From assembly GCF_015999465.1 (NCBI RefSeq), contig NZ_CP065534.1, forward strand, positions 620,001 to 684,000: DNA of 64,000 nt, written 5' to 3'. The notes beneath the pieces were generated by a model. That model saw nothing but the letters and a program-made list of their open reading frames with translations. It was not told where the DNA came from and made no database searches. Positions 1 to 11,178 of the stretch are shown one piece after another. The position numbers and the translations under genes are program-made. This stretch comes from Lonsdalea populi. GTDB taxonomy: Bacteria > Pseudomonadota > Gammaproteobacteria > Enterobacterales > Enterobacteriaceae. How positions within the stretch are numbered: the first letter of the stretch is position 1; the number at the start of each line of letters is the position of its first letter.

Positions 1-627
1 GGATTCCAGCTCGAACACGTTTTCGATCAGCTCATGTTCCTGCTTGCGCAGCACGCCGGCCAGCGCGCCGGCCTCCACCACCGCATAGATGTCGTCTGAC
101 GTAATGTCGTCCTTACGCACCATCGGCAGCTTGAGCATCCGGAAAATCATGTTCGCCAGCCCGTTGAACAGCCACACCAGCGGACGAAAGATCAGCAGAC
201 AGAAGCGCATGGGGTTGATGATCCGAACGGCGACCGTTTCGGGGGCGATCATGCCTATGCGTTTCGGCGTCAAATCGCCAAATAGGATAAACAGACTGGT
301 GACCAGCACGAACGAACAGATAAAGCTGACGCGATCGGCCATCTCCGGCGACATCACATTATCGAAAAGCATTTTAAAGTAGGGGGAGAAGGCGGCGTCG
401 CCGACGATACCGGCAAGTATGGCAACGGCGTTGACGCCGATCTGGATCACGGTAAAGAAAATACCGGGCGTCTCCTGCAGCTTCATCACACGTTCGGCGT
501 TCTGGTTGCCCTCGTCCGCCATGAACTTGAGCTTTATTTTGCGCGATGCAGCCAGGGAAATTTCAGACACGGAGAAAAAAGCGCTAATGGCGATAAGAAA
601 AATAATTAATAACAGACTGTTTAACAT
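1..627 (-). CDS. paeA: PaeA/YtfL inner-membrane polyamine exporter (CNNM family), 3' part outside window
   Basis: The first 209 codons of YtfL, renamed PaeA in E. coli, where it exports cadaverine and putrescine. The frame begins at the ATG complementary to 625-627 and runs off the window edge in frame. The visible part is the DUF21/CNNM membrane domain: a hydrophobic first segment (residues 1-22), the stretch SEISLAASRKIKLK, and further hydrophobic segments near 55-75 and 100-125. It then enters the cytoplasmic CBS-containing part with the conserved stretch DDITSDDIYAVVEAGALAGV. Identity to E. coli YtfL is high throughout. The CBS pair and CorC-type C-terminus are not visible. It lies beside msrA on the same strand, as in E. 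coli. Confidence 0.95.
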   Translation of the reverse strand, partial: MLNSLLLIIFLIAISAFFSVSEISLAASRKIKLKFMADEGNQNAERVMKLQETPGIFFTVIQIGVNAVAILAGIVGDAAFSPYFKMLFDNVMSPEMADRVSFICSFVLVTSLFILFGDLTPKRIGMIAPETVAVRIINPMRFCLLIFRPLVWLFNGLANMIFRMLKLPMVRKDDITSDDIYAVVEAGALAGVLRKQEHELIENVFELES

Positions 628-817
628 AGTTTTTTCGCTTTGCCTCAATAGACAGGGCGATCCTCAGGAAGGAAAATAATCATGAACCGACGGCAGGGAG
701 CCGTGGACAAGGCCGGTTATCAGCCTCATGTCGGCGGCATTATAGCAGGAGCGTTCAAAGAACCGCCAGCACTGGCGTGAGGCGATCTGCGGGCCGCTAA
801 AACGGCTTTCAATCAGC

Positions 818-848
818 AAAAAAACGCCGTCGGTTTTGACGCGACGGC
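818..848 (-). terminator. Rho-independent terminator of msrA
   Basis: A perfect 7-bp stem (826-832 with 842-848, GCCGTCG/CGACGGC) and a 9-nt loop, followed on the minus strand by seven T residues (818-824). It sits 12 nt beyond the msrA stop codon. Confidence 0.85.
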
Positions 849-859
849 ATTGAGTAAAA

Positions 860-1501
860 TCAGCCCTGCGGCGGCAGACAAACGCCTATGCCGCCCAGTC
901 CGCAGTACCCTTCCGGGTTTTTGTACAGGTACTGCTGATGCTCATCTTCCGCATAGTAGAACGGTCCGGCCTCCGCGATTTCGGTGGAGACCGTTCGCTG
1001 GTCGCCCGCCGCCGCCATCGCCAGTTGGAAACGTTGCAGGCTCTCTGTCGCCGCCTGTTCCTGCTGAGGCGTCAGCGTATAGATCGCCGAGCGGTACTGC
1101 GTGCCGATATCGCCTCCCTGACGCATCCCCTGCGCCGGATCGTGATGTTCCCAGAACACCTGCAGCAGCGTTTCGTAAGGGACGACGGCGGGATCGAAGA
1201 CGACGCGCACGGCTTCTGCATGACCGGTTTTGCCGGTGCAGACTTCCCGGTAGGTTGGATTGGGCGTAAAGCCGCCGCAGTAGCCGGCCGCGGTGCTGTA
1301 AACGCCCGGTTGCTGCCAGAACAGGCGCTCGGCGCCCCAGAAACAGCCCATGGCGAAGATAGCCACGCCCATCCCCTCCGGCACATGCGTCATCGAGTGC
1401 TGATTGACCGCATGGAGTCTGACGACAGGCATTGGCGTGGACCGCCCAGGCAGAGCGTCGGCCTGACTTACCGGCTGAGTTTTATCAAAAAGTGAGACCA
1501 C
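860..1501 (-). CDS. msrA: Peptide methionine (S)-S-oxide reductase MsrA
   Basis: Repairs oxidised methionine (the S epimer) in proteins and free methionine, recycled by thioredoxin. The 213 residues match the usual 212 of the enterobacterial enzyme. The catalytic GCFWG motif has the nucleophilic cysteine at residue 53. Two recycling cysteines near the end (C200 and C208, in [11 protein letters not shown]) are both present, as needed for the thioredoxin relay. The conserved GTQYRSAIY stretch is intact. It is divergent from tamA, the same arrangement as in E. coli, and ends in its own terminator. Confidence 0.97.
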   Translation of the reverse strand: MVSLFDKTQPVSQADALPGRSTPMPVVRLHAVNQHSMTHVPEGMGVAIFAMGCFWGAERLFWQQPGVYSTAAGYCGGFTPNPTYREVCTGKTGHAEAVRVVFDPAVVPYETLLQVFWEHHDPAQGMRQGGDIGTQYRSAIYTLTPQQEQAATESLQRFQLAMAAAGDQRTVSTEIAEAGPFYYAEDEHQQYLYKNPEGYCGLGGIGVCLPPQG

Positions 1502-1681
1502 GTTGAGCTCCCATTTGCTGATTGAATCATCGTTATCGGTTACGGTTACGGTATCTTCCGGGCAGGATAAAAGGGTGTGCGGGCGAGTTTCCCCTTGTAT
1601 ACACTATATTTTAGGCTTTACCGGCTAATATTTATGGCTAAAGAGAAACAATTTAATTCTATTGGGTTTTCAGGGAGCGCA

Positions 1682-3472
1682 GTGGCGATTTTTACATTAA
1701 AGAGGAAGTCTTACCGCACCGGCGGCATCCGCCTGTGCCGAGCGATAGGTGTGTGCGGATTACTGCTGGCGAGTGCGTCTGCCGGCGCCGCTTCCAATGT
1801 CCGTCTGCAGGTAACGGGACTGACGGGCGACCTGCAAAAGAATGTGCGGGCGCAGCTCTCTACCATTACCGCCGATGAAGTCAGCGCCGACGGACGTTTT
1901 CGTTCCCGCGTCAACACGGCAATCCGACAAGGTTTGCGGGCGCTGGGTTACTACGATCCTGAGATCGACTTTCAGTTGTTACCCGCCGTCAACGGCGGCC
2001 GCCCGGTGCTGATGGTCAAAGTATCGCCGGGAGAACCTGTGAAAATCGCCGGTGTGGACGTCGATATTGAAGGGCATGCCCGCAACGACGAGGACTTCCT
2101 GAAGCTGAAGAAAGAGAAAACGCCTGCGCTGGGCACCGTCCTCAATCACGGCGATTATGATGCTTTTAAAAGCGACCTGAACACGCTTGCCGTCAGCAAG
2201 GGCTACTTCGACGCGCACTTCCTCAAAAGTCAGTTGGGGGTGATGGACTCGGCCCGTCAGGCCTTCTGGGATATCGACTATGACAGCGGCGATCGCTATC
2301 GCTTCGGCGCGCTGAGCATCAAAGGATCGCAGATCCGCGAAGAATACGTCCGCGCACTGCTGCCTTTCCATGAAGGCGACGACTACACCTCTGAACAACT
2401 GGGCGAATTCAACCGCCGGCTGTCAGCCACCGGATGGTTTAACTCCGTGGTGGTTTCCCCCGACCTGCAACGCGGCAGAGAAAACAAAAATAAAGCGCTG
2501 CCGATGGAAGCGGTGCTGTCACCGCGGACGCACAACACGGTGGAAACCGGGGTCGGGTACGCGACGGACGTCGGGCCGAGACTGAAAACCACCTGGAACA
2601 AGCCCTGGGTCAACGACCGCGGACATAGTCTGCAAAGCAGCCTGAGCGTCTCGGCCCCGGAACAGCAGTTGGATCTGAGCTATAAGATCCCGCTGCTGAA
2701 AAGCCCGCTGGAGCAATACTACCTGTTGCAGGGCGGCTTCAAGCGCGAAGATCTCAACGACACCAAAGCCGACTCCTCGACCCTGAATGTGGCCCGCTAT
2801 TGGAACCATTCGAGCGGTTGGCAGCGTTCGGTCAACCTGCGCTGGAGTCTGGATCACTTTACTCAGGGGTCGGTGACCGACACGACGATGCTGCTCTATC
2901 CCGGCTTCAACGTGAACCGTACCCGTCAGCGGGGCGGTTTGATGCCGACGTGGGGAGACTCGCAAAGCTATTCCATCGACGTATCCAATACCGCCTGGGG
3001 ATCCGATATCGATTTCACCGTCTGGCAGGCGCAGAACGTCTGGATCCGCACGCTGGCCGAAAAACATCGGTTCGTCGCGCGCGGCAACCTGGGCTGGATT
3101 GAAACCGGCAGCTTCTCCCGCGTGCCGCCGTCGCTGCGTTTCTTTGCCGGGGGCGATCGCAGCATTCGCGGCTACAAATACAAATCCATCTCTCCCCGTG
3201 ATAGCGACGACAAGCTGACCGGGGCCTCCCGGCTGGCGACGGGCTCGCTCGAATATCAATACAACATTACCGGCAAATGGTGGGGCGCGGCGTTCATCGA
3301 CAGCGGCGAAGCGGTTAATGACTTCAAACAAAGCAACTTCAAAACCGGGGCGGGGGTCGGCGTGCGTTGGGCGTCCCCGGTCGGGCCCATCAAGCTGGAC
3401 ATCGCACGGCCTATCGGCGATCCGGAGAAACACGGTTTACAGTTCTACATCGGTTTGGGGCCTGAATTATGA
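1682..3472 (+). CDS. tamA: TamA, outer-membrane component of the translocation and assembly module
   Basis: An Omp85-family outer-membrane protein that works with TamB in assembling autotransporters and other surface proteins and, by current models, in phospholipid transport. Three periplasmic POTRA-type repeats are followed by a 16-strand barrel. The barrel's substrate-loop signature (R-S-I-R-G-Y, near residue 493) and the terminal strand ending FYIGLGPEL are present. Start: I chose the GTG at 1682 because AGGGAG lies 4 nt upstream and it gives a normal signal peptide cut near AGA/ASN. The frame stays open to an ATG at 1634 and a GTG at 1577, which would add 16 or 35 residues ahead of an already long basic region. 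E. coli TamA has 577 residues, this choice about 596. The last 4 bases overlap tamB (ATGA). Confidence 0.95.
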   Translation: MAIFTLKRKSYRTGGIRLCRAIGVCGLLLASASAGAASNVRLQVTGLTGDLQKNVRAQLSTITADEVSADGRFRSRVNTAIRQGLRALGYYDPEIDFQLLPAVNGGRPVLMVKVSPGEPVKIAGVDVDIEGHARNDEDFLKLKKEKTPALGTVLNHGDYDAFKSDLNTLAVSKGYFDAHFLKSQLGVMDSARQAFWDIDYDSGDRYRFGALSIKGSQIREEYVRALLPFHEGDDYTSEQLGEFNRRLSATGWFNSVVVSPDLQRGRENKNKALPMEAVLSPRTHNTVETGVGYATDVGPRLKTTWNKPWVNDRGHSLQSSLSVSAPEQQLDLSYKIPLLKSPLEQYYLLQGGFKREDLNDTKADSSTLNVARYWNHSSGWQRSVNLRWSLDHFTQGSVTDTTMLLYPGFNVNRTRQRGGLMPTWGDSQSYSIDVSNTAWGSDIDFTVWQAQNVWIRTLAEKHRFVARGNLGWIETGSFSRVPPSLRFFAGGDRSIRGYKYKSISPRDSDDKLTGASRLATGSLEYQYNITGKWWGAAFIDSGEAVNDFKQSNFKTGAGVGVRWASPVGPIKLDIARPIGDPEKHGLQFYIGLGPEL

Positions 3473-6400
3473 GTCAGTTGAAAAAAATCGGGATCGGCCT
3501 CATTGCCGTGGTACTCATGCTGCTGGTGGCGCTGACGTTGTTAGTGACGACGACGTCAGGGCTGCATTTTATGCTGAACTCGGCCACGCGCTGGGTGCCG
3601 GGGTTGGCCATCGGTAAGGTGGACGGCGGCTGGCGCGACCTGACGTTACAGGACTTCAGCTATCAGATGCCGGGCGTGACGGTGAAGGCGACCCGCCTGC
3701 ATCTGGCTTTGACTCCGAGCTGTCTGTGGCACAGCAAGCTGTGCATCAACGACCTGTCGTTACAGGGGCTGGACGTGGTGGTGGACACGAAGGCCATGCC
3801 GCCCGCCTCTCAGGAGACGACGGCCGCCAGCAAGCCGACCACGGAGATCTCCACGCCGGTAACGCTGGACCTGCAACATTTCAGCCTGCAAAACACCCGC
3901 GTGACGGTGGACGATATCGCCATGTCGCTGGCGGAGTTTCAGACCGGTATGCTTTGGCAAGGACGGTCGCTGACGCTGCAACCGACCCGTATCGTCTCCT
4001 TGCTGGTCGCGCTGCCTAAAACCCCGGCGGGACGGGGCGTCAAAGACGAAGTGACGGCGGGAGACGTCGCGCAGACGCTGCCGCAGGTGACCAAATCCTC
4101 TCAGGATAAGGACGTCAAAGACGCGGCGACGGAAAAAGCGCCCGACGAGCCGCCGTTAGGCGAACGGTTGCAGGCGATGTTCGCCAAGCCGCTGCTGAGC
4201 GACATGCCTGCCATCACTCTGCCGCTGGACGTCACCATTGCCGATATTATCGGTGAGCAGTTGCGTGTCACCGGCGATCAGGACGTGACGATCAACCGTC
4301 TGCAACTGCAGGCGTCTACGCGCAATCAGGCGATGACCCTACAGCGGTTCAGCGTACACTCCCCGCAGGGATCGCTGTTCGCCAACGGCGCGGCCACCCT
4401 CAACGGCGACTGGCCGGTGACCTTTAACGCCAACGGCGCGCTGAACATTGACCCGTTGAAGGGGGAACGCCTGAAGCTCACCGTCGACGGCGCGTTGCGA
4501 CAGCAGCTGAAGCTGGCGGTGAATTTGTCCGGTCCGCAGCGCGCGCAGCTGAATATCGACGCGGCGCTGGCCGAGACGGGCCTGCCTCTGACGCTGAAAC
4601 TGCAAAGTTCCCAGCTGCGTTGGCCGGTGACCGGCACCGCGCAGTATCAGGTGAATAACCTGCAGGTGAATTTCGGCGGTAAAGCCACGGACTATGCGCT
4701 CAACGCTAAGGGCGATATCCGCGGTAGCGCCGTTCCGCCCGCCTCGCTGCGGGTTGAAGGAAAGGGCGATCTACAACAGTTCGAGCTGGCGCACCTCCGG
4801 CTGGATGCGTTCGAGGGCTACGGCGATATCACCGCCAAAGTCGACTGGCGCGATGCCGTCAACTGGAGCAGCGCGCTGACCCTCAGCCGTATCAATACGG
4901 GGCGACAGTGGCCGGACTGGCCGGTGCGCCTCAACGGCAGCATCAAGGCCAACGGGCAGGTGGTGTCCGGCCGCGACTGGAAGCTGCAGGTGCCCCAACT
5001 GCAACTTGACGGCAGCATCCGCCAGAACACGCTGACGGCCAACGGTTCCCTGAGCGGTAATGCGGCGGGACAGTGGAATGTGCCCGGGCTTAATCTGGCG
5101 CTGGGCCGCAACCAGATCAACGTCAAAGGAACACTAGACGAACGCTGGCAACTGCTGGCCGATATCAACGCGCCGGCGCTGAATGGGATGTTGCCCGGTT
5201 TGGGCGGACGCATCCTCGGCAATCTTCATCTGGACGGACGTCGGGATGCGCCCGAGGTTCGCGCCGACTTAACGGCCTCTTCGCTGCGCTGGCAGGATCT
5301 CCGGATTCAGCGTATCGACCTGAAAGGCGACGTCCGTTCAGATCGCCAGATTCAGGGGACGCTAGCGCTTAAGGTGGCCCAGCTCACGCAGGGTTCGCTG
5401 AAGGTCAGCTCGGTTGATCTGGAAGCGGGCGGCAACGAAACCAAACATCAGCTTCAGCTTACCGTGCAAGGCGAGCCGGTTTCCGGCCAGCTTGCGCTGA
5501 ACGGCAGCTTCGACCGTGCTCAGGAGCGCTGGTTCGGCACGTTGAACAATACCCGTTTCGATACGCCGGTGGGAGAGTGGCGCCTGACTCAGGCGATGTC
5601 GCTGGACTATCTGGCGGCGGCGCAGAAAATCACCGTCGGCGCCCACTGCTGGGTGAATCCGCATGCCGAAGTGTGTGTGCCGAAGCCGATCCAGGCTGGC
5701 CCCAGCGGACAGGCCAGCGTGCGGCTTAATCGCTTCGATCTGGCGATGCTCGAGCCTTTCCTGAGTGAAGACACCGTGCTGACCGGGCGGTTCTCCGGCG
5801 ATGCCGACGTGAGCTGGCAGGCAAGCGGCGGACTGCCGCAGGCCAAGGTCACGCTGAACGGCGACGGTGTGAGCGTGCGTCAACAGATGCAGGGCGGCGC
5901 GCTGCCGGTGGTATTCGATACGCTCACGCTGAATGCCGGTCTTGACCGCGGTCAGGCTAAAATCGGCTGGAGGATGGCGATTCGCGGCAATGGTCGTCTG
6001 AACGGCGACGTGCTGATTAGCGATCCGCAGCTGCGTCGTAACCTGAGCGGAACGGTCACCATTGATACGCTGTCGCTGGATATGCTCAACCCGGCATTGC
6101 AGCAGGGCGAGAAGGCCGCCGGTATTCTGAACGCCAATCTGCGGTTGGGCGGCAACCTCGAACGTCCGCAGATCTTTGGTCAGATGGTGCTGGAAAAACT
6201 GGATATCGACGGTAACTGGATGCCGGTCGATCTGAAAAATGGCCGGCTTGCGGTGTACTTCAATGGAATGTCCTCCACGCTGCAAGGGTTCCTCAAAACC
6301 ACCCAGGGGCAGGTCAACCTGGCCGGGGGCGCCGACTGGTCGCAGCCGGATGCCTGGCGTGCGCGCGTGGCGGCGAAAGGCGATCGTATGCGAGTGACGG

Positions 6401-7311
6401 TGCCGCCGATGGTGCGTCTGGACGTATCGCCCGATATTGTTTTCGACGCCACGCCGCAGCTGCTGGCGCTGAACGGGTCGGTGAATATTCCCTGGGCGCG
6501 CATCGTCGTGCATGACCTGCCGGCCAGTTCGGTCGGCGTCTCGTCGGATGAGGTGATGCTGAATGAGGAGGGGAAACCGACGCAGCAGAAATCGACCTCG
6601 ATCCCGATCAACAGTAACCTGACCATCCATATTGGAGATGACGTCAAACTGGATGCCTATGGCCTGAAAGCCAATCTGGCGGGCGATCTGAAAGTGGCGC
6701 AGGACGAACGTGGTTTGGGGCTTAATGGCCAAATCAATATTCCCAGCGGACGATTCAAGGCGTATGGTCAGGATCTACAGGTTCGTAAAGGTCAGCTGTT
6801 ATTTGCGGGACCGCCGGGACAGCCGATGCTGAATATCGAGGCTATCCGTAACCCTGACAACACGGAAGACGATGTCACCGTGGGGATCCGCGTCACGGGT
6901 TCCGCCTCGGCGCCTAAGCTGGAGGTGTTCTCCGATCCGGCCTTGTCGCAGCAGGAAGCGTTATCTTATCTGTTGCGCGGTCAGGGGCTGGACAGCAGCG
7001 GGACCGATAGCTCAATGATGACTTCAGCATTGATCGGCCTGGGGGTTGCGCAGACCGGACAAGTTGTGGGTAAAATCGGCGAGGCTTTCGGCGTAAGCAA
7101 TTTAGCTCTGGATACACAGGGCGCTGGCGATAATTCACAAGTCGTCGTCAGCGGTTACGTTGCGCCGGGCCTGCAAGTCAAATATGGCGTGGGTATATTT
7201 GATTCACTGGCAACGTTAACGCTGCGTTATCGTTTAATGCCAAAACTATATCTGGAGGCGGTGTCTGGCGTCAGTCAGGCATTAGATGTGCTCTATCAGT
7301 TCGAGTTTTAG
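3469..7311 (+). CDS. tamB: TamB, inner-membrane-anchored periplasm-spanning partner of TamA
   Basis: AsmA-like/TamB protein of 1280 residues (E. coli 1259). It is thought to form a long hydrophobic-groove beta structure across the periplasm that docks on TamA, moving lipids or helping outer-membrane protein insertion. A single uncleaved anchor lies at residues 6-28. The middle is long, repetitive and beta-rich with alternating hydrophobic residues. The C-terminal DUF490 domain (about residue 950 on) ends in a strand resembling barrel proteins ([10 protein letters not shown]). Its start overlaps the tamA stop by 4 nt, so the two are translationally coupled. A loop near residues 180-225 rich in K, D and E is less conserved than the rest. 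Confidence 0.96.
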   Translation: MSQLKKIGIGLIAVVLMLLVALTLLVTTTSGLHFMLNSATRWVPGLAIGKVDGGWRDLTLQDFSYQMPGVTVKATRLHLALTPSCLWHSKLCINDLSLQGLDVVVDTKAMPPASQETTAASKPTTEISTPVTLDLQHFSLQNTRVTVDDIAMSLAEFQTGMLWQGRSLTLQPTRIVSLLVALPKTPAGRGVKDEVTAGDVAQTLPQVTKSSQDKDVKDAATEKAPDEPPLGERLQAMFAKPLLSDMPAITLPLDVTIADIIGEQLRVTGDQDVTINRLQLQASTRNQAMTLQRFSVHSPQGSLFANGAATLNGDWPVTFNANGALNIDPLKGERLKLTVDGALRQQLKLAVNLSGPQRAQLNIDAALAETGLPLTLKLQSSQLRWPVTGTAQYQVNNLQVNFGGKATDYALNAKGDIRGSAVPPASLRVEGKGDLQQFELAHLRLDAFEGYGDITAKVDWRDAVNWSSALTLSRINTGRQWPDWPVRLNGSIKANGQVVSGRDWKLQVPQLQLDGSIRQNTLTANGSLSGNAAGQWNVPGLNLALGRNQINVKGTLDERWQLLADINAPALNGMLPGLGGRILGNLHLDGRRDAPEVRADLTASSLRWQDLRIQRIDLKGDVRSDRQIQGTLALKVAQLTQGSLKVSSVDLEAGGNETKHQLQLTVQGEPVSGQLALNGSFDRAQERWFGTLNNTRFDTPVGEWRLTQAMSLDYLAAAQKITVGAHCWVNPHAEVCVPKPIQAGPSGQASVRLNRFDLAMLEPFLSEDTVLTGRFSGDADVSWQASGGLPQAKVTLNGDGVSVRQQMQGGALPVVFDTLTLNAGLDRGQAKIGWRMAIRGNGRLNGDVLISDPQLRRNLSGTVTIDTLSLDMLNPALQQGEKAAGILNANLRLGGNLERPQIFGQMVLEKLDIDGNWMPVDLKNGRLAVYFNGMSSTLQGFLKTTQGQVNLAGGADWSQPDAWRARVAAKGDRMRVTVPPMVRLDVSPDIVFDATPQLLALNGSVNIPWARIVVHDLPASSVGVSSDEVMLNEEGKPTQQKSTSIPINSNLTIHIGDDVKLDAYGLKANLAGDLKVAQDERGLGLNGQINIPSGRFKAYGQDLQVRKGQLLFAGPPGQPMLNIEAIRNPDNTEDDVTVGIRVTGSASAPKLEVFSDPALSQQEALSYLLRGQGLDSSGTDSSMMTSALIGLGVAQTGQVVGKIGEAFGVSNLALDTQGAGDNSQVVVSGYVAPGLQVKYGVGIFDSLATLTLRYRLMPKLYLEAVSGVSQALDVLYQFEF

Positions 7312-7313
7312 CG

Positions 7314-7661
7314 ATGCGAATTATTGTCTATGGCAGTTTACGACGCAAACAGGGAAATAGTCATTGGATGACCCATGCGCAATGGCTAGGCGACCACCAG
7401 CTTGAAGGCTATGAGCTGTATGATTTGGGTCACTATCCGGCGGCAGTGGCGGGTGAGGGGGCGGTCTACGGCGAAGTCTATCGCATTAGTTCCGCCATCC
7501 TGACCGAATTGGATGCTTTAAAACGAGACGGCGGCGAATATAAGCGCAAGCTGATATTTACCCCCTACGGCAGCGCCTGGATCTATCTTTATCAGCGCTC
7601 CGTGGCCGGTTTGCGGCGCATCAGTAGCGGCGACTGGTCTAAACGCGACGAAGAAGCGTAA
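7314..7661 (+). CDS. ytfP: YtfP, gamma-glutamylcyclotransferase-fold protein
   Basis: A small cytoplasmic protein of the GGCT/BtrG fold (115 residues, E. coli 113). The diagnostic YGSLR turn is at residues 5-9, and the conserved GEVYRIS-xx-L-x-x-LDALKR stretch is near residues 45-65. Members of this fold cyclise gamma-glutamyl amines, but no substrate is established for YtfP. It begins 2 nt after the tamB stop, so it is almost certainly the third gene of the tamAB operon, as in E. coli. Confidence 0.93.
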   Translation: MRIIVYGSLRRKQGNSHWMTHAQWLGDHQLEGYELYDLGHYPAAVAGEGAVYGEVYRISSAILTELDALKRDGGEYKRKLIFTPYGSAWIYLYQRSVAGLRRISSGDWSKRDEEA

Positions 7662-7752
7662 CCGCCTTTTATCGTCCTCACGGCTGCCCCGATACGCGAT
7701 GCCGGAGTAAGAGTTAAAGCCGGGTCAATCGTTTTTCAGTCTGCTTCAAAAT

Positions 7753-7782
7753 AAAAAACACCGCGCGTTGCGGTGTTTTTTT
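7753..7782 (+). terminator. Terminator of the tamA-tamB-ytfP operon
   Basis: An 8-bp stem AACACCGC/GCGGTGTT (7757-7764 with 7770-7777), a 5-nt loop, then a run of T. A run of A on the left side makes it potentially bidirectional. It lies about 90 nt after ytfP and is the main identifiable element of the 322-bp gene-free stretch 7662-7983. Confidence 0.85.
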
Positions 7783-7894
7783 ATGCCTGTCGCCAGGGAT
7801 ATATTCCTTTCTTGCCGTAGAAAGGCGCGCAGACAACGGCCTGCGAATTTTACCACGCGAGGGATTGAGAGAGACCAGTGGGTGTCGGAAACGA

Positions 7895-7927
7895 CAAGAG
7901 GCTGAGCCGTTAAGCCTCAGCCTCTTG
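7895..7927 (-). terminator. Strong 12-bp hairpin downstream of ppa
   Basis: A perfect inverted repeat CAAGAGGCTGAG/CTCAGCCTCTTG (7895-7906 with 7916-7927) with a 9-nt loop, 57 nt beyond the ppa stop. On the minus strand the following bases (TCGTTTCC) are only moderately T-rich, so it may be a terminator, an RNA-stabilising 3' stem or a barrier to read-through from tamAB. Confidence 0.5.
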
Positions 7928-7983
7928 CAGGGTCAGGTCGAGCACTGCCGGGAACGTCTTCCGCGGCACTGTAACCGTCTGGA

Positions 7984-8514
7984 TTACTTGTTTTTGGCGC
8001 GCTCGAAAGAGGCAACGATTTCTGCTTTAGCGGCTTCAGCGTTGTCCCAGCCTTCCACTTTCACCCATTTGCCTTTTTCCAGATCCTTGTAGTGCTCAAA
8101 GAAATGGCCAATCTGCGCGCGCAGCAGTTCAGGCAGGTCGTTCACATCCTGAATGTGTTCGTACTCTTTGCTCAGTTTGCTGTGTGGTACGGCAACCACT
8201 TTGGCATCTTCACCGGATTCGTCGGTCATTTTCAGTACGCCGACCGGGCGGCAACGGATCACAGAGCCCGGCTGCAGCGGGAACGGGGTTGGAACCAATA
8301 CATCGACCGGATCGCCGTCCAGCGACAGAGTGTGGTTGATGTAACCGTAGTTGCACGGATAGAACATCGCGGTAGACATAAAGCGGTCGACAAACAACGC
8401 GCCGCTTTCTTTGTCTACTTCATATTTGATGGGATCGGAATTCGCGGGAATTTCGATGACTACATAAATATCTTCCGGAAGCGATTTGCCTGCCGGCACC
8501 GTATTCAAGCTCAT
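7984..8514 (-). CDS. ppa: Inorganic pyrophosphatase
   Basis: Family I soluble pyrophosphatase hydrolysing pyrophosphate to phosphate, which drives biosynthetic reactions forward. The 176 residues equal the E. coli length. The metal-binding core [10 protein letters not shown] (Asp66, Asp71) and the later EDAKVVAVP segment (Asp103 region) are intact, as is the C-terminus SFERAKNK. Ribosome binding site AGAGAAGGAAA lies just upstream of the ATG. In E. coli ppa is also near ytfP and tamAB, on the opposite strand, as here. What lies beyond it differs (see findings). Confidence 0.98.
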   Translation of the reverse strand: MSLNTVPAGKSLPEDIYVVIEIPANSDPIKYEVDKESGALFVDRFMSTAMFYPCNYGYINHTLSLDGDPVDVLVPTPFPLQPGSVIRCRPVGVLKMTDESGEDAKVVAVPHSKLSKEYEHIQDVNDLPELLRAQIGHFFEHYKDLEKGKWVKVEGWDNAEAAKAEIVASFERAKNK

Positions 8515-8709
8515 GTCGGTTTCCTTCTCTTCTAAACCAGAAATGGAGTGGCGGTCATTATAGCCAACTCGCCGTGAAAGTCGCGGTTTTTAGCCGTGAG
8601 GTCGCAGGTTCGGCGTGCCGCAGGGCCAGGGCTGCTTCAGCCGGGGGGCTTACATTATGGAAGCGGTTGCTAGCAAGCTAACCATAACCAATATAATAAT
8701 TAATTTAAC

Positions 8710-8736
8710 TGAAGAGTAAGGATGATGATCCGATAA
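8710..8736 (+). promoter_or_regulatory. Sigma-28 (FliA)-type promoter of the chemotaxis receptor gene
   Basis: -35 element TGAAGAGT (8710-8717), an 11-nt spacer, -10 element TCCGATAA (8729-8736). The enterobacterial FliA consensus is TAAAGTTT-N11-GCCGATAA, so the -10 matches at 7 of 8 positions and the -35 at 5 of 8 with exact spacing. The predicted start is about 60 nt before the receptor ATG. Confidence 0.65.
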
Positions 8737-8804
8737 GAAAGGGGCTTATTTAATGAGATTTATCTATTTTTATGGCTTTTCTATTAAGTTAAGAGGGATT
8801 TTGG

Positions 8805-10391
8805 ATGTTGAAAAATATCATGGTGAAGTCGAGCCTGATTGTATTGTTGAGCGTCATGGTACTGCTGCTGCTTCTGGTCAGCGGTATTGGCGCCAACGCC
8901 ATCAGTCAGGGAAACGCGTCGTTAAGCTCGATCGATAAAATACAGGGGAAGGAACTGGGGACGCTGGCGGCGAGCTATACGGCGACGCTGCGAGCCCGCA
9001 CCACCGCCTATCAGGCCGCGCGGCAGTTGGATGAGGGCAATGTTGCCCGCGCGAAAGAAACGCTGTCTCGCGTTGAAAATTATCTGGAGCGTTCTCGCAA
9101 AGATATGGACGAGTTTCTGGCGTATGGCACGGTAACCGCCAAAGGCGCGATTCTGGCCGATCAAATCAAAACCAGCTATGAAAGCTACCGCAATCTGGGC
9201 ATCGCCCCGATGATGGAAGCGTTGAAAAAGGGCGATACCGCCGAGTTCTATAAAATCACACAAGACGTCGTCGTGCCCTATAGCATGGCTATGGATAAAG
9301 CCATCAACGACTTCCGTGTCTTCGCTATCATGGTGGGCGATAATCTGCTGACCGAGGCCGAAGAGCTGGCGTTAAGCCGGTTATCGATTATCGGCCTTTC
9401 CTGCGTGCTGACGCTGCTGCTGTCCGGCGTGGCTTGGGTCGTGATCAAACGCCTGATCCTAAAGCCGCTGGATCGTTCCGTCCATCAGTTGGAAGTCATC
9501 GCTGGCGGCGACTTGTCCCAGCATATTGAAGACGGCGGCAAGAACGAAATCGGCCGTCTGATTCAGGCGATGAAGACGATGCAGGACGCGCTGGCAACCG
9601 CCGTCGGGCGAGTTCGTGATGCGGGGAGTCAGATTGAAGTCGGCACGCGAGAGTTGTCCGCCGGCAACATCAATCTGGCGGCGCGTACCGAGGAGTCTGC
9701 GGCGTCATTGGAACAGACTGCCGCCAGCATGGAGCAGCTATCCTCTACGGTGAAACTGAATGCAGAAAGCGCCGATCAGGCGTATCAACTGTCGCAAAAC
9801 GTGGCTGATATCGCCGATAAGGGCAGCGATGCCGTGCGTCGGATGCTGGAAAAAATGGAGCTGATTTCCCAAAGTACGGCGAGCGTGGCGGATATCCTGG
9901 CCATGATCGACGGCATCGCTTTCCAGACCAACATTCTGGCGCTGAACGCGGCGGTTGAGGCGGCGCGTGCAGGCGAACAGGGACGCGGTTTCGCCGTGGT
10001 TGCCAGCGAGGTCCGCAGTCTGGCCCAGCGCAGCGCGCAGTCGGCTAAAGAGATCAAAACGCTGCTGGAAGATTCGCAGATACAGGTACGTGAAGGCACG
10101 GAAATCGCGCAGGTCGCCGGTGAAACCATGCAGGACGTTTCGTCCGCCGTGGTACAGGTGACGACGCTGATGGGCGAGATCTCCACCGCGACCCGCGAGC
10201 AGAGCAACGGTATCGATCAGGTCAATACCGCCGTGTCGCAAATGGACAGCGTGGCGCAGCAGAATGCCTCGTTGGTTGAGGAATCGGCATCGGCGACGCG
10301 TTCGCTGGAAGAACAGGCGATTGAACTGGCGACCAGTATGGCGCTGTTCAAGTTGGACAATGAACCGTTGGTCGCGATTGGCCGCAGCTAA
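8805..10391 (+). CDS. Methyl-accepting chemotaxis protein with a periplasmic four-helix sensor
   Basis: A transmembrane chemoreceptor that would control CheA through CheW. Order of parts: first membrane helix (about 10-30), periplasmic helical-bundle sensor (about 35-190), second membrane helix (about 193-213), HAMP (about 214-268), then a long signalling coiled coil. Its hairpin tip (residues 369 on: [20 protein letters not shown]) is nearly invariant. It ends EPLVAIGRS and lacks the C-terminal NWETF-type pentapeptide that tethers CheR/CheB in Tar and Tsr, so it resembles low-abundance receptors. AAGAGGGA lies 6 nt before the ATG. A sigma-28-like promoter is upstream. It sits alone between ppa and plsY, where E. 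coli has no receptor. The ligand cannot be predicted. Confidence 0.93.
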   Translation: MLKNIMVKSSLIVLLSVMVLLLLLVSGIGANAISQGNASLSSIDKIQGKELGTLAASYTATLRARTTAYQAARQLDEGNVARAKETLSRVENYLERSRKDMDEFLAYGTVTAKGAILADQIKTSYESYRNLGIAPMMEALKKGDTAEFYKITQDVVVPYSMAMDKAINDFRVFAIMVGDNLLTEAEELALSRLSIIGLSCVLTLLLSGVAWVVIKRLILKPLDRSVHQLEVIAGGDLSQHIEDGGKNEIGRLIQAMKTMQDALATAVGRVRDAGSQIEVGTRELSAGNINLAARTEESAASLEQTAASMEQLSSTVKLNAESADQAYQLSQNVADIADKGSDAVRRMLEKMELISQSTASVADILAMIDGIAFQTNILALNAAVEAARAGEQGRGFAVVASEVRSLAQRSAQSAKEIKTLLEDSQIQVREGTEIAQVAGETMQDVSSAVVQVTTLMGEISTATREQSNGIDQVNTAVSQMDSVAQQNASLVEESASATRSLEEQAIELATSMALFKLDNEPLVAIGRS

Positions 10392-10445
10392 ACGGGAGTA
10401 ACGCGGCGCTGCATATCAGCGGCGTCGTGAATCAAGCGATGCGGG

Positions 10446-11072
10446 TTATTTCCGCCCGGAGGAGGATGAAGAGGCGTTCCGGCGTCGCTTTTTCCAGATT
10501 TTGGTCTCCTGACCGCGCCACAAACGCTGAATATTGTTGTGGTGGCGGACCAGAATCAGGCAGGACAGCATGGCGACAGGGAAGGTTAACTGTGGTTTAA
10601 ACCACCAGACGTAAAACGGTGCAATCAGCGCACTCACGATAGCGCCCAGCGACGAATACCCGCTCAGCAGCACGGTCAACAGCCACGTGCCCGTCATTAA
10701 CCCCGTTAAGTCCCAGCCGATAGGTGCGATGGCGCCGAATGCCGTTGCCACTCCTTTACCGCCATGAAAACGAAAGAACAGGGGATAAATGTGGCCCAGA
10801 CAGGCGGCGATGGCGATCAAACCGAGATAAAAGGGCGCGACGCCCAGCTCATAAGCACCCCAAACAGGCAACATGCCCTTCAGGATGTCGAAAACCAGCA
10901 CGGCGACCGCGGCCCCTTTGCCGCCGACGCGTAACACGTTGGTGGCCCCCGGGTTTCCCGAGCCGCTTTCGCGTGGGTCCGGCAATCCGGCGATCCTACA
11001 GACCAGAATCGCACTGGAAATCGAGCCGCACAGATACGCGAGGATAATTATTCCCAGCGCGGTAGCACTCAT
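10446..11072 (-). CDS. plsY: Glycerol-3-phosphate acyltransferase PlsY
   Basis: Inner-membrane enzyme making lysophosphatidate from acyl-phosphate and glycerol 3-phosphate. 208 residues (E. coli 205), about five hydrophobic segments. The three conserved cytosolic motifs are visible: GSISSA (16-21), [13 protein letters not shown] (36-48) and [13 protein letters not shown]. The C-terminus is basic and serine-rich ([15 protein letters not shown]). The frame stays open 49 codons further upstream, but homology begins at the ATG at 11072, which I chose. It is divergent from folB, as in E. coli. The usual neighbour on the far side (tsaD) is replaced by the chemotaxis gene and ppa. Confidence 0.96.
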   Translation of the reverse strand: MSATALGIIILAYLCGSISSAILVCRIAGLPDPRESGSGNPGATNVLRVGGKGAAVAVLVFDILKGMLPVWGAYELGVAPFYLGLIAIAACLGHIYPLFFRFHGGKGVATAFGAIAPIGWDLTGLMTGTWLLTVLLSGYSSLGAIVSALIAPFYVWWFKPQLTFPVAMLSCLILVRHHNNIQRLWRGQETKIWKKRRRNASSSSSGRK

Positions 11073-11178
11073 AGTCTGCGTCCGTCTAATAAAGGTCGTT
11101 TTAATATTAGCATCCAAGGATAATACGCATATTCGGCCGGAAGTGGTATCCGGCAGCTGCAAAAACAAGGGGTAGGTA

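Noticed and set aside
5362..6732. A 456-codon open frame opposite tamB
   Set aside because: Lies wholly inside tamB with no signal of its own. Frame is a by-product of GC bias.
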